DNA from: Marisediminitalea oceani
Lineage (GTDB): Bacteria > Pseudomonadota > Gammaproteobacteria > Enterobacterales > Alteromonadaceae
Direction: 5' to 3'
Length of the DNA: 64,000 bases
NCBI RefSeq assembly: GCF_003731635.1
Contig: NZ_RCUA01000014.1
Location: forward strand, 77,985-141,984
The notes beneath the pieces are model-generated. The model did no database searches. It saw only the letters and a program-made list of their open reading frames with translations, and was not told the DNA's origin. Both the position numbers and the translations under genes were made by a program. Shown one piece after another: positions 32,368 through 40,775 of this stretch; within the stretch, counting starts at the first letter, position 1, and each line of letters opens with the position of its first letter.

Positions 32368-33447
32368 ATGAAGTACACCGGTAACGCGGGATTCAGCCAT
32401 CATCAGGCAGATAAAATTGGTGTTTTAATTACCAACCTGGGTACCCCTCAGGCGCCGACGAAAGGTGCACTGAAACCGTACCTCAAAGAGTTTTTATCTG
32501 ATCCCCGGGTGGTAGAGGTACCACGTCTTATCTGGTGGTTTATTCTCAATGGCATTATTTTAAATATACGTCCAAAACGGTCAGCCGAGGCCTACGCCTC
32601 GGTATGGTCTGAGCAGGGTTCTCCATTGATGGTGCATACCAAAGCACAGGCCGAAGCATTGGCTAAACGCTGCGAGCGGGAGTTTGGTGACGATGTGATA
32701 GTGGATTTTGCCATGCGTTATGGTGAACCCGCGGTTAGCAAAGTGATTGAGCGTATGCTCAGTACCGGGGTGCGAAAACTGTTGGTGGTCCCGCTTTACC
32801 CGCAATATAGCGCCTCAACCGTCGGCTCTACCTTTGATGCTATCGCCGCCGATTTTCAACAGCGCCGGTGGTTGCCGGACTTCCGGTTTGTCAGCCATTA
32901 TCATGACCGCCCGGGTTATATAAAGGCAGTTGCCGAAACGATACGTCAGCATTGGGAAATAAACGGCCAGGCTGAGAAGCTGATATTGTCCTATCATGGT
33001 GTGCCGCGCCGTTATCTGGATAACGGCGATCCTTATCACTGTGAGTGTCTTAAAACCTCCCGTCTGATAGCTGAGGAACTAGGGCTTGAAAATAGCCAGT
33101 ACATGACGACCTTTCAGTCGCGGTTTGGCCGCGAAGAATGGTTAAAACCCTACACTGATGAAACGCTTAAGGCTCTGCCTGCAGAGGGCGTAAAGTCGGT
33201 GCAGGTGGTTTGTCCGGGCTTTTCCGCGGACTGTCTGGAAACCATCGAAGAGATTGGCGAAGAGAACCGCGAATACTTTATGGATGCCGGTGGCGAGCGC
33301 TATGAATACATCCCGGCCCTCAACAGTGAACCGGCGCATATCTCAATGCTGTTCGACCTCGTAAAGGAAAACCTGCACGGCTGGCAGGCAGACTCTGACG
33401 TTGAACTGCGTGCACAACTGGCCAAAAAGCACGGATGTCCAAGATGA
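32368..33447 (+). CDS. hemH: Ferrochelatase
   Basis: 359-residue enzyme that inserts ferrous iron into protoporphyrin IX, the last step of heme synthesis. Opening KIGVLITNLGTPQAPT, LKEFLSDPRVVEVPRLIWW, then VVPLYPQYSASTVGSTFDA, LILSYHGVPRRYLDNGDPYH with the catalytic His near 213, FQSRFGREEWLKPYTDETL, and VVCPGFSADCLETIEEIGEE with the catalytic Glu. Length is slightly above E. coli HemH (320) because of an extended C-terminus. ATG 32368 is 67 bases after AbgT. The end overlaps the DUF4112 gene by 4 or 13 bases. Heme supply is relevant to the heme oxygenase encoded 3 kb further on. Confidence 0.96.
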   Translation: MKYTGNAGFSHHQADKIGVLITNLGTPQAPTKGALKPYLKEFLSDPRVVEVPRLIWWFILNGIILNIRPKRSAEAYASVWSEQGSPLMVHTKAQAEALAKRCEREFGDDVIVDFAMRYGEPAVSKVIERMLSTGVRKLLVVPLYPQYSASTVGSTFDAIAADFQQRRWLPDFRFVSHYHDRPGYIKAVAETIRQHWEINGQAEKLILSYHGVPRRYLDNGDPYHCECLKTSRLIAEELGLENSQYMTTFQSRFGREEWLKPYTDETLKALPAEGVKSVQVVCPGFSADCLETIEEIGEENREYFMDAGGERYEYIPALNSEPAHISMLFDLVKENLHGWQADSDVELRAQLAKKHGCPR

Positions 33448-33857
33448 AAGATTACTCCGGTACGGCACCAAAACCGTTACTGAAAGCACAAAAGCTGGCG
33501 AACCTGCTGGATACGTCGGTGAAAATTCCACTGATTAATTTCCGCATCGGGTTAGACGCTCTCGTAGGGTTAATTCCCGGTGTGGGCGATGTGTTGATGT
33601 TAGTGGTGTCGTTTCGGATCGTGCAGCTTGGTAAGCAGATGGGGCTCCCCAGGGGACTGATTAAAGTGATGATCCGTAATTGTCTGCTCGACTTTGGTTT
33701 GGGGTTTATCCCGGTGGTCGGGGATATTGCGGACTTCTTTTATAAAGCCAACCAGGCCAATGTGCGGGTTATGGAAAAATACTGGGTCAGCAATAACAAG
33801 GATGCCATCGATAAGCATACCCAGGACATGTTGGAAAATTGGAAAGCCGCTCAGTAA
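33435..33857 (+). CDS. DUF4112 membrane-associated protein
   Basis: 140-residue protein with a single DUF4112 domain. Motifs: LANLLDTSVKIPLINFRIGLDALVGLIPGVGDV and LLDFGLGFIPVVGDIADFFYKAN, two related Gly-Pro hairpins (IPGVGD and IPVVGD), each next to a hydrophobic stretch. The helix ending NVRVMEKYW is also conserved. Start may be ATG 33435 or ATG 33444; the second gives an ATGA overlap with the hemH stop. Overlap suggests coupling to hemH. The family has no established function; a membrane association is inferred. Confidence 0.8.
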   Translation: MSKMKDYSGTAPKPLLKAQKLANLLDTSVKIPLINFRIGLDALVGLIPGVGDVLMLVVSFRIVQLGKQMGLPRGLIKVMIRNCLLDFGLGFIPVVGDIADFFYKANQANVRVMEKYWVSNNKDAIDKHTQDMLENWKAAQ

Positions 33858-33940
33858 ATCGCCCTGATTCATTGTCGAACTAAACTATTTTTCGTGGTCT
33901 GCGTAGCAACTAGTATTCTAAGCCAATAAGCAGAAGGAAT

Positions 33941-35581
33941 ATGAAAGCAGCAGATTTGTTTGTTCAAGCCCTGGAAGCCGAGGGCGTCGAGTATATCTTC
34001 GGCATACCTGGTGAAGAAAACCTGGATTTACTTGAGTCACTTCGCCATTCATCCATTAAGCTGGTACTTACCCGACATGAGCAAGGTGCGGGGTTTATGG
34101 CTGCAACCTACGGTCGACTCACCGGTAAGGTGGGCGTCTGCCTGTCCACGCTCGGTCCCGGCGCTACCAACCTGGTAACGCCGGCTGCCTATGCACAGCT
34201 TGGCGCTATGCCCATGCTGATGATTACCGGCCAGAAGCCAATCAAAACCAGTAAGCAAGGGCGTTTTCAGGTCGTTGACGTAGTCGATATGATGCGGCCC
34301 ATTACCAAGTACACCACACAAATTGTCAGTGGTGAGCGCATTCCTTCGGTGATTCGAGAAGCCTTCAGACTCGCGGCTGAAGAACGCCCCGGCGCAGCAC
34401 ATATCGAAATTCCCGAAGATATTGCCCGGGAGTCCACTACCGCACCCCTGCTGAAGCAAAGCCAGTCGCGTCGCCCGGTTGCTGAGGAGAAGGCGGTAGA
34501 GCGAGCCAAAACCATGATTGAGCAGGCTTCTGCGCCGTTATTGCTGATTGGTGCCGGCGCTAACCGCAAACTCACGGCTAAAATGTTGCGCCGCTTTGTG
34601 GATCATACCGGGATCCCATTTGTGACTACGCAAATGGGGAAGGGCGTATTAAATGAATCAGATCCTCTGTTTGTGGGCAATACGGCGTTATCTGATGGTG
34701 ATTTTGTACACAAGGCAATTGAGCGGGCGGACCTGATCATCAATGTGGGTCATGATGTGGTTGAGAAGCCACCATTCTTTATGCATCAAAATGGTAAGCA
34801 GGTAATCCATATTAACTTTGAGCCTGCGGCCGTGGATCCGGTTTATTTTCCACAACTGGAAGTCGTTGGCGATATTGCTAACAGCGTCTGGCAGATTAAT
34901 GAGCGTATAACACCGCAGGGTCACTGGAAACGTGATCTTTATAAAGATGTGCATGATGCCTATGTAGAGCATCGGCAGGAGTCAGACCGTGATGACAGAT
35001 TTCCGGTGCTGCCGGAAAGACTGGTTAGTGAAGTTCGCGCTGTTATGCCTGAACACGGTGTGGTAGCGCTTGATAATGGCATCTATAAAATCTGGTTTGC
35101 CCGCAATTATCCCGCCTACGCGCCCAATACTCTGTTACTCGACAACGCTCTTGCGTCTATGGGCGCTGGCCTGCCTTCGGCCATGGCTGCAAAACTGGTC
35201 AATCCCGATGAACCAGTAATGGCGGTTTGTGGCGACGGCGGCTTTATGATGAACAGTCAGGAAATCGAAACCGCAGTAAGGCTCAAGCTGGATTTGGTAG
35301 TGCTGATCCTGCGTGATGATGCCTATGGTATGATCAAATGGAAACAGGCACATATGGAGTTTGATAACTTCGGCCTGGATTACGGCAATCCTGACTTTGT
35401 GACATATGCCCAAAGCTATGGGGCTAAAGGTCACCGGGTAACCGCTACTGAGGAATTAGGGCCACTGATGCGCCAGTGTATCGCCGAGCCTGGTGTGCAC
35501 ATTATCGATTGTCCGGTAGATTATAGCGAGAATGACCGTAAATTAAATCTGGATATCCGCCGTTTGAGTGAGCAGTTGTAA
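33941..35581 (+). CDS. ThDP-dependent acetolactate synthase-like enzyme
   Basis: 546-residue thiamine diphosphate enzyme of the acetolactate synthase large-subunit family. N-terminal ThDP-pyrimidine domain: EAEGVEYIFGIPGEENLDLL, catalytic Glu in TRHEQGAGFMAATYGRLTG, LSTLGPGATNLVTPAAYA. Central domain has LLIGAGANRK. C-terminal ThDP-PP domain has LDNALASMGAGLPSAMAAKL, the diphosphate/Mg site CGDGGFMMNSQEIETAVRLK and RDDAYGMIKWKQ. No regulatory small subunit gene (ilvN/ilvH) lies nearby, and there is no alsD, so biosynthetic or catabolic use cannot be decided. GKPIKTSKQGRFQ suggests the single-subunit type. It precedes the ubiG-like gene by 13 bases, an unusual pairing. Confidence 0.82.
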   Translation: MKAADLFVQALEAEGVEYIFGIPGEENLDLLESLRHSSIKLVLTRHEQGAGFMAATYGRLTGKVGVCLSTLGPGATNLVTPAAYAQLGAMPMLMITGQKPIKTSKQGRFQVVDVVDMMRPITKYTTQIVSGERIPSVIREAFRLAAEERPGAAHIEIPEDIARESTTAPLLKQSQSRRPVAEEKAVERAKTMIEQASAPLLLIGAGANRKLTAKMLRRFVDHTGIPFVTTQMGKGVLNESDPLFVGNTALSDGDFVHKAIERADLIINVGHDVVEKPPFFMHQNGKQVIHINFEPAAVDPVYFPQLEVVGDIANSVWQINERITPQGHWKRDLYKDVHDAYVEHRQESDRDDRFPVLPERLVSEVRAVMPEHGVVALDNGIYKIWFARNYPAYAPNTLLLDNALASMGAGLPSAMAAKLVNPDEPVMAVCGDGGFMMNSQEIETAVRLKLDLVVLILRDDAYGMIKWKQAHMEFDNFGLDYGNPDFVTYAQSYGAKGHRVTATEELGPLMRQCIAEPGVHIIDCPVDYSENDRKLNLDIRRLSEQL

Positions 35582-35594
35582 GTGAAGTATCGCC

Positions 35595-36356
35595 ATGCTG
35601 GATAAAAGCAAAGTCACAGGTAGCGTTAGCAATGATAACGTTTCGGAACAAGAAATCGCCCGCTTTAATGCGTTGGCCCAGGAATGGTGGGATCCCAACG
35701 GGAAATACAAAACCGCCCTGGCATTTAACGCGGCGCGGACCGAATATATGATTGCCCAACTTGCGAGCTGTCACGGGCGCGATCCATCATCACCAGATTG
35801 TCTGGAAGGGCTGCGCATTCTCGACGTTGGTTGCGGTGGCGGTCTTATCAGTGAGGCGCTGGCCAAACGGGGCGCAATAGTGACGGGTGTGGATGCCAGT
35901 GCCATGAGTATCGAAGTGGCCCGCCGCCATGCACAGCAATCCGGACTTTTAGTGGACTACCGGCATTGTCTGGCGGGCCAGCTTCTGGCCGAGGATGAAC
36001 GATTCGATGTGGTCATTAATGCTGAGGTGGTAGAGCATGTACCGGATCAGGCTGCGCTGATAAACGACTGTGCCAGGCTGGTAAAACCGTCGGGCAGTCT
36101 GGTACTTGCTACGTTGAACCGCACCGTAAAGTCGTGGATCATTGCTATCCTGGGTGCAGAGTACGTTATGCGCTATCTGCCGATAGGCACACACGACTGG
36201 AAAATGTTTGTGAAACCCGAAGAACTGGCTGGCTGGGTAGCCCCCGAACACTTTAAACTGGTTAACGAAACCGGCATGAAGCTGAACCCTATTACCGGTG
36301 TCTGGCGGTTATCATACTCGCTGGCGGTAAATTATATTCAGGTTTACCGGCGCTAA
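35595..36356 (+). CDS. ubiG: UbiG-like 3-demethylubiquinol 3-O-methyltransferase
   Basis: 253-residue SAM-dependent methyltransferase for two O-methylations in ubiquinone synthesis. ARFNALAQEWWDPNGKYK opens the UbiG domain; SAM motif I is LDVGCGGGLISEALAKRGA near 78; NAEVVEHVPDQ and LATLNRTVKSWIIAILGAEY follow, then GTHDWKMFVKPEEL. The wording of several motifs (HGRDPSS...LEGLRILDVGCGGG, NRTVK) resembles alphaproteobacterial UbiG more than E. coli UbiG. It follows the ThDP enzyme by 13 bases, not the usual gyrA/nrdA neighbourhood. It may be an acquired or second UbiG. The family is clear; the substrate is assumed. Confidence 0.82.
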   Translation: MLDKSKVTGSVSNDNVSEQEIARFNALAQEWWDPNGKYKTALAFNAARTEYMIAQLASCHGRDPSSPDCLEGLRILDVGCGGGLISEALAKRGAIVTGVDASAMSIEVARRHAQQSGLLVDYRHCLAGQLLAEDERFDVVINAEVVEHVPDQAALINDCARLVKPSGSLVLATLNRTVKSWIIAILGAEYVMRYLPIGTHDWKMFVKPEELAGWVAPEHFKLVNETGMKLNPITGVWRLSYSLAVNYIQVYRR

Positions 36357-36446
36357 ACTTTTGGCCGGTGGCCGGGCAGGCATGCCAATGGCCGGCGGCC
36401 TGTGATGCTAATCTTATTGATTCTTAATAGTAATTCAAGGATTCTG

Positions 36447-36473
36447 TTGACAAAGACAGGGGGCGAGTATATT
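36447..36473 (+). promoter_or_regulatory. Candidate promoter of the bph operon
   Basis: TTGACA (36447-36452), 15-base spacer, TATATT (36468-36473), 52 bases before the heme oxygenase ATG. The spacer is shorter than optimal, so activity may be weak or assisted. Confidence 0.45.
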
Positions 36474-36525
36474 GATTGAGGTGACCGGACTGTTTCGATA
36501 ACAGCTTTTCCAACCAGGGTAAACC

Positions 36526-37155
36526 ATGACGGATAATGTAACAGCTTGCAAGGTAGCAAAACCCGACATCGCGACACGGTTGCGGCGGGAAACCCGCGAC
36601 GCACATTGCCAGATCGAAGCAGTGATGAGCGACCTGCTGTTTGCAACACCGCTGGATCTGCAGGCCTATCAACACATGCTTACAATGCATCGTTGGTATT
36701 ACGAGCTGGTTGAAGCCAGGCTCGGGCAATTTCACAGTACCGCAGCCATGTTGCAAGAGCGCTGCAAACTTAGCTGGCTCGATAGCGATATCAGGTACCT
36801 GAAAAAAGACTGCGGACAGAGTGTTTCTGACCACGGATCTTATGCAAGTGAAGCACTTGAGTTGCCAGAAAACGAGGCCCAGGCATGGGGCTTTTTATAC
36901 GTGTTTGAGGGCGCCACCCTAGGCGGCGGACATATCCTCGACAGATTACGTCATCAGCCCTATTTTAAAGGGCGCTCAGGGTTGCGCTTTTTCCACAGTT
37001 ACGGGCCGAAAACACCGGCCATGTGGCGGGAATTTCAATTATCCCTGCAGCAGTTTGCGGCCGCAAATCCTGGCTGTGAAAAGCAGATCATTAACGGCGC
37101 CAACCTGTCATTTTCAAATATGTATGCGTTGATGAAAGGAGTTCAGGTTGACTGA
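36526..37155 (+). CDS. bphO: Heme oxygenase BphO (biliverdin-forming)
   Basis: 209-residue bacterial heme oxygenase that opens heme to biliverdin IX-alpha, the bacteriophytochrome chromophore. The proximal heme ligand region is RRETRDAHCQIEAVM, with His27. Later features: YQHMLTMHRWYYELVE, LPENEAQAWGFLYVFEGATLGGG (the distal Gly-rich helix and family signature) and SFSNMYALM. No signal peptide. Overlaps the bphP start by 8 bases. A TTGACA/TATATT promoter lies upstream. Its location directly in front of bphP, in the usual bphO-bphP order, supports the chromophore role instead of iron acquisition. Confidence 0.92.
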   Translation: MTDNVTACKVAKPDIATRLRRETRDAHCQIEAVMSDLLFATPLDLQAYQHMLTMHRWYYELVEARLGQFHSTAAMLQERCKLSWLDSDIRYLKKDCGQSVSDHGSYASEALELPENEAQAWGFLYVFEGATLGGGHILDRLRHQPYFKGRSGLRFFHSYGPKTPAMWREFQLSLQQFAAANPGCEKQIINGANLSFSNMYALMKGVQVD

Positions 37156-39472
37156 TAACTTTGAAGTAACGCTGGATAACTGCCACAAAGAGCCAATTCA
37201 TATCCCTGGTTCGATACAGTCCCATGGTTATTTGCTGGTTGTTGATCCGGCCACCATGACGCTGAGTTGTGTTAGTGAGAATGTCACCGGGTTGTGCGGC
37301 GCAGGGTTGTCAGACTGCATTGGCAAAAGCCTGGCTGACGTTGTCGATGCAGACTACTGCGCTATCATCAACAATCACTGGCAAAGCGAGAAATTACAGC
37401 TTTTTAATCCCACATCGGTGCAAGTTAAGCATGCTGACGCCAGTCTTCGCAAGATGACCGCTATCGCCACCTATAATGGTTCGCAGATACTGATTGCGCT
37501 GGAGCCGGACAGTAAGGTGAGTGATAAAGCCTATGAGTCGGTGCTTAAAATGCTGAAGAACTCCGTTCAGTCGTTAATGGGTGTGCATAAACTCGACCTG
37601 ATTTACCAGACCGTAGTGGAAGAGGTTAAGCGGTTCTCTGGCTTTGACCGGGTGATGCTGTACCAGTTTGATCATGAATATAATGGTGAGGTGATTGCCG
37701 AGGCCAAAGAGCCTCACCTTAATGCGTTTTTAAAGCAGCATTTTCCTGAGTCGGATATTCCCAAACAAGCCCGCGAGCTATACATCAAAAACCCTATCAG
37801 GCTGTTGTGTGATGTAGAGGCCGAAGTGTCCCGCTTGTACCCGGCTCAACCCCACGTGGATTTAAGTTATTGCTCGCTGCGCAGCGTGTCACCGATCCAT
37901 ATACAGTATTTGCGTAATATGGGCGTCAAAGCCTCAATGTCCATTAGTATCATTATTAATGGTAGGTTATGGGGGCTTATCGCCTGTCACCATTATTCGA
38001 GTAAGTTCGTGCCTTTTGAGGTGCGTGAAATCGCCCAGTACATCTCTGTCATGCTGTCACAGCTGATCTCAGTCAAAATTCAGGAAGAAGATACCCAACG
38101 AAATGCCCGGCAGCTGGCTATGCTTGGCCAGATCTCAGCGGCTATGGCCGAGGAGCAGGAATATCAGAATGCACTGAGGATAAAAGCCGAACAGCTGCTC
38201 GCGCTGGTGGACGCCAGTGGCGCGGTATGGTGCCTTGATGGCTCGCTACAAAGTGCTGGGGAAGTGCCTGAACAGAATATAATAAAGCACTTACACCAGT
38301 GGCTGGCTAAACAAATAAGCGAGCAAGAAGAGGCCTACTTTACGCACCAGCTTGGCATCGACAATCCACAATTTGCTGAACTTGCCGATATAGCCAGTGG
38401 CGTTATGATGGTGTCGCTCTCGGCGGATAACAGTTCGTATATACTGTGGTTTCGCAAAGAAATTATTCAGGCGAAGAACTGGGGCGGCAAACCGGAGAAG
38501 GTCATTGAGTTTACCGATGATGGCAGTCACCGGTTAATGCCGAGAAGTTCATTTGAGCTCTGGAAACAAAACGTTTATAAGAAATCTGCGCCCTGGCAGG
38601 AAGCCGAGCGGGAAGGTGCATTAAAGCTGCGCAGTATGATTCAAAGTAAGATGATTATTGAATCTGAGAAAGTGCAGCAGATGAACAATATGCTCGAAGA
38701 GCTGGTAACCCATCGAACTGCCGAGTTAAATCTGGAAATCAAGCAGCGCAAAACTGCCGAGTTGCATCTGCTTGAGGCACTGGAGAATGCGGAGACGTCC
38801 AACCGTGAGTTGGAGCGCTTTGCGTTTATCGCTTCCCATGATTTACAAGAACCGTTGCGAAAAATTCAAACCTTTGGTGACCGGATCCAGCGTTCTGGCG
38901 ACACTTTCTCAGAAAAGAACCAGTCTTATCTGATAAGAATGCGGGCGTCTGCCGAGCGAATGCAGACGTTGATTAAAAATACCCTGAGTTTTTCACGGCT
39001 GAGCAGTGACGCCATGAAATTCCGTTCCATTAACGCTAACAGTGCCATTCAAACGGTGCTCGACGATATCTCACTCCTGGTGAATGATAAGCAGGCGGAT
39101 ATCAGGGTCGACAATATTGGTGTTATTCTTGCTGATAAAGGGCATATAATGCGGGTTTTCCAGAATTTACTGCAGAATTCCCTTAAATTTGTTGCACCAG
39201 AGCGACACCCGGTCATCGAAATTACGGTGATGGACCGAACGGAGGACCATATTACCCTGGCATTCAAAGACAATGGTATTGGCTTTGACAATCAGTATGC
39301 CACAAGAATTTTTAACTTATTTGAACGCCTGCATGGCAAAAGTGAGTTTGAAGGAACCGGAATGGGCCTCGCAATTTGTAGAAAAATTGTAGAAAAACAC
39401 AATGGAAGTATCTGGGCCGAAGGCCGTGAGAACGAAGGTAGTGTTTTTTACATGCAACTACCGGTGAAGTAA
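37148..39472 (+). CDS. bphP: Bacteriophytochrome histidine kinase BphP
   Basis: 774-residue red/far-red light receptor kinase. PAS domain about 1-115 with chromophore-binding Cys12 in LDNCHKEPIHIPGSIQSHGY. GAF domain about 135-310: the DIP motif ESDIPKQARELY, and SYCSLRSVSPIHIQYLRNMGVKASMS with biliverdin-contact residues. PHY domain about 320-500 contains the PRSSFELWK tongue motif. HisKA about 540-610 with phosphoacceptor His564 in ASHDLQEPLRK. HATPase about 645-770 with LLQNSLKF, FKDNGIGFDNQYA and GTGMGLAICRKIVEKH. Start TTG 37148 overlaps bphO. No membrane segment. The next gene encodes a single receiver domain, its likely partner. The layout matches Agrobacterium- and Pseudomonas-type BphP. 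Confidence 0.95.
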   Translation: MTDNFEVTLDNCHKEPIHIPGSIQSHGYLLVVDPATMTLSCVSENVTGLCGAGLSDCIGKSLADVVDADYCAIINNHWQSEKLQLFNPTSVQVKHADASLRKMTAIATYNGSQILIALEPDSKVSDKAYESVLKMLKNSVQSLMGVHKLDLIYQTVVEEVKRFSGFDRVMLYQFDHEYNGEVIAEAKEPHLNAFLKQHFPESDIPKQARELYIKNPIRLLCDVEAEVSRLYPAQPHVDLSYCSLRSVSPIHIQYLRNMGVKASMSISIIINGRLWGLIACHHYSSKFVPFEVREIAQYISVMLSQLISVKIQEEDTQRNARQLAMLGQISAAMAEEQEYQNALRIKAEQLLALVDASGAVWCLDGSLQSAGEVPEQNIIKHLHQWLAKQISEQEEAYFTHQLGIDNPQFAELADIASGVMMVSLSADNSSYILWFRKEIIQAKNWGGKPEKVIEFTDDGSHRLMPRSSFELWKQNVYKKSAPWQEAEREGALKLRSMIQSKMIIESEKVQQMNNMLEELVTHRTAELNLEIKQRKTAELHLLEALENAETSNRELERFAFIASHDLQEPLRKIQTFGDRIQRSGDTFSEKNQSYLIRMRASAERMQTLIKNTLSFSRLSSDAMKFRSINANSAIQTVLDDISLLVNDKQADIRVDNIGVILADKGHIMRVFQNLLQNSLKFVAPERHPVIEITVMDRTEDHITLAFKDNGIGFDNQYATRIFNLFERLHGKSEFEGTGMGLAICRKIVEKHNGSIWAEGRENEGSVFYMQLPVK

Positions 39473-39517
39473 GACGTCAGTGAGGTTGTTGAGATAAGAT
39501 GTTATAATGTATGAGCT

Positions 39518-39970
39518 ATGAACAGATTAGAAATTAATCAAAAGAAGATCAGTGAGCTAAATTTCATCTACATCGTTGATGACGATGAGGATGATCGCGA
39601 GCTGATCACCGATGCCTTAATCGACAGTAATTTAATGCAAACCCAGATCAAGACCGCCGTGGATGGCGTGGATTTGATGGAGCAGTTAACCACTACCGGT
39701 TCGCTGCCGTCGTTCATTATTCTTGATCTGAATATGCCAAGAATGGGCGGCCGCGAGGTGCTATCTGCGATCCGGGAAAATACCGATTTGAAACATATTC
39801 CGGTAATAATGTTCTCGACGTCAGATACCGATGTGGACGTAAAAGACTGTTACGATTTAGGCTGTAACACTTATATGACCAAACCCTGCGACTATTTGAG
39901 TCTGACCGACGCGATGCAGTTAATCCTCCTTTACTGGACCGGCAATTCAACGCTGTTAACCGTTCAGTAA
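39518..39970 (+). CDS. Single-domain response regulator (bphP partner)
   Basis: 150-residue stand-alone receiver of the Rcp1 type. Acidic pocket IVDDDEDDRELI near 19-30, phosphoacceptor Asp70 in FIILDLNMPRMGG, Thr/Ser switch MFSTSD near 98-103, and Lys near 122 in YMTKPCDY. No output domain. It begins 45 bases after bphP, same strand. Proteins of this kind (Rcp1, BphR) take phosphate from phytochrome kinases. How the signal continues is unknown; output may pass to another protein by protein contact. A hairpin 20 bases after its stop may end the operon. Confidence 0.9.
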   Translation: MNRLEINQKKISELNFIYIVDDDEDDRELITDALIDSNLMQTQIKTAVDGVDLMEQLTTTGSLPSFIILDLNMPRMGGREVLSAIRENTDLKHIPVIMFSTSDTDVDVKDCYDLGCNTYMTKPCDYLSLTDAMQLILLYWTGNSTLLTVQ

Positions 39971-39989
39971 TCCACTCTTCACCGGTTTT

Positions 39990-40008
39990 ACGGGCATGGT
40001 TTGCCCGT
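39990..40008 (+). terminator. Hairpin after the bph operon
   Basis: ACGGGCA, loop TGGTT, TGCCCGT: 7 bp perfect stem starting 19 bases after the response regulator stop. No T-run follows. Confidence 0.4.
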
Positions 40009-40115
40009 GAAGCAGGGTTTACTCTCCAATCATTCATCTTAACCTACACAATTGTGAGTTGATTTGGTCACCAAATCCATTAGTCTGATTGTTCTTCACT
40101 GAACAGGAGATCGCG

Positions 40116-40724
40116 ATGAAAATCTACGATACGCAAACGGCACCCAACCCGCGCCGGGTCAGAATGTTTCTGGCTGAAAAGGGCGTTAGTGCCGAGTACA
40201 TACAGGTAGACCTTAAGGGCGGCGAAAACCTCTCCCAGGAAATGCTAAACAAAAATCCTATGGGTAAGTTGCCTATACTCGAGCTCGATGATGGCACCTG
40301 TATCAGCGAAAGCGACGCAATCTGCGCCTATATTGAGGCGGCCTTTCCAAATCCGCCTCTATGTGGCGAAAGTGCCATTGAAAAAGGCATTATTGCCATG
40401 TGGCAGCGGCGGGTCGATTTATGTCTGATGTTGCCTGTGGTGCACTGCTTTCAGCATACCACCGGGTACTTCAGCGACCGTATGACGCCCGTTGGCGATT
40501 ATGGCGTGGTAGCGGGAAAAGACGCAGTAAAGTTTCTTGATGTGCTGGATAAACAGCTGGCAGACTCTACCTACATTGCCGGAGAGAGCTTCTCCATCGC
40601 TGATATTATCGCGTTATGTGCTATCGACTTTGCCCGGGTGGTGAAGATTCGAATTGGCGAAGAACAGAAAAACCTGCAGCGCTGGTATAAGCTGGTGAGT
40701 GAACGGCCAAGCGCCACCGCGTAA
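40116..40724 (+). CDS. Glutathione S-transferase family protein
   Basis: 202-residue GST. N-terminal thioredoxin-like domain: MKIYDTQTAPNPRRVRMFLA (catalytic Ser/Thr-Pro region), NPMGKLPILELDDGTCISES with the cis-Pro and ESDA glutathione-binding motif near 65. C-terminal helical domain from about 85, with the N-cap motif YIAGESFSIADI near 160. Start ATG 40116 is preferred over 40089 because it matches family N-termini and has CAGGAGATCG upstream. The substrate is unknown; it is a monocistronic gene between the bph operon and the broken kinase. Confidence 0.88.
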   Translation: MKIYDTQTAPNPRRVRMFLAEKGVSAEYIQVDLKGGENLSQEMLNKNPMGKLPILELDDGTCISESDAICAYIEAAFPNPPLCGESAIEKGIIAMWQRRVDLCLMLPVVHCFQHTTGYFSDRMTPVGDYGVVAGKDAVKFLDVLDKQLADSTYIAGESFSIADIIALCAIDFARVVKIRIGEEQKNLQRWYKLVSERPSATA

Positions 40725-40775
40725 CGTCATTGGCAAGTAGTCCCTGTAGCTACCTGGCCTGGTTGCAGGGAAAAG

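Noticed and set aside
33941..35581. Part of an ilvBN isoleucine-valine operon
   Set aside because: No small regulatory subunit, ilvC or ilvD gene adjoins; the next gene is a UbiG-like methyltransferase.
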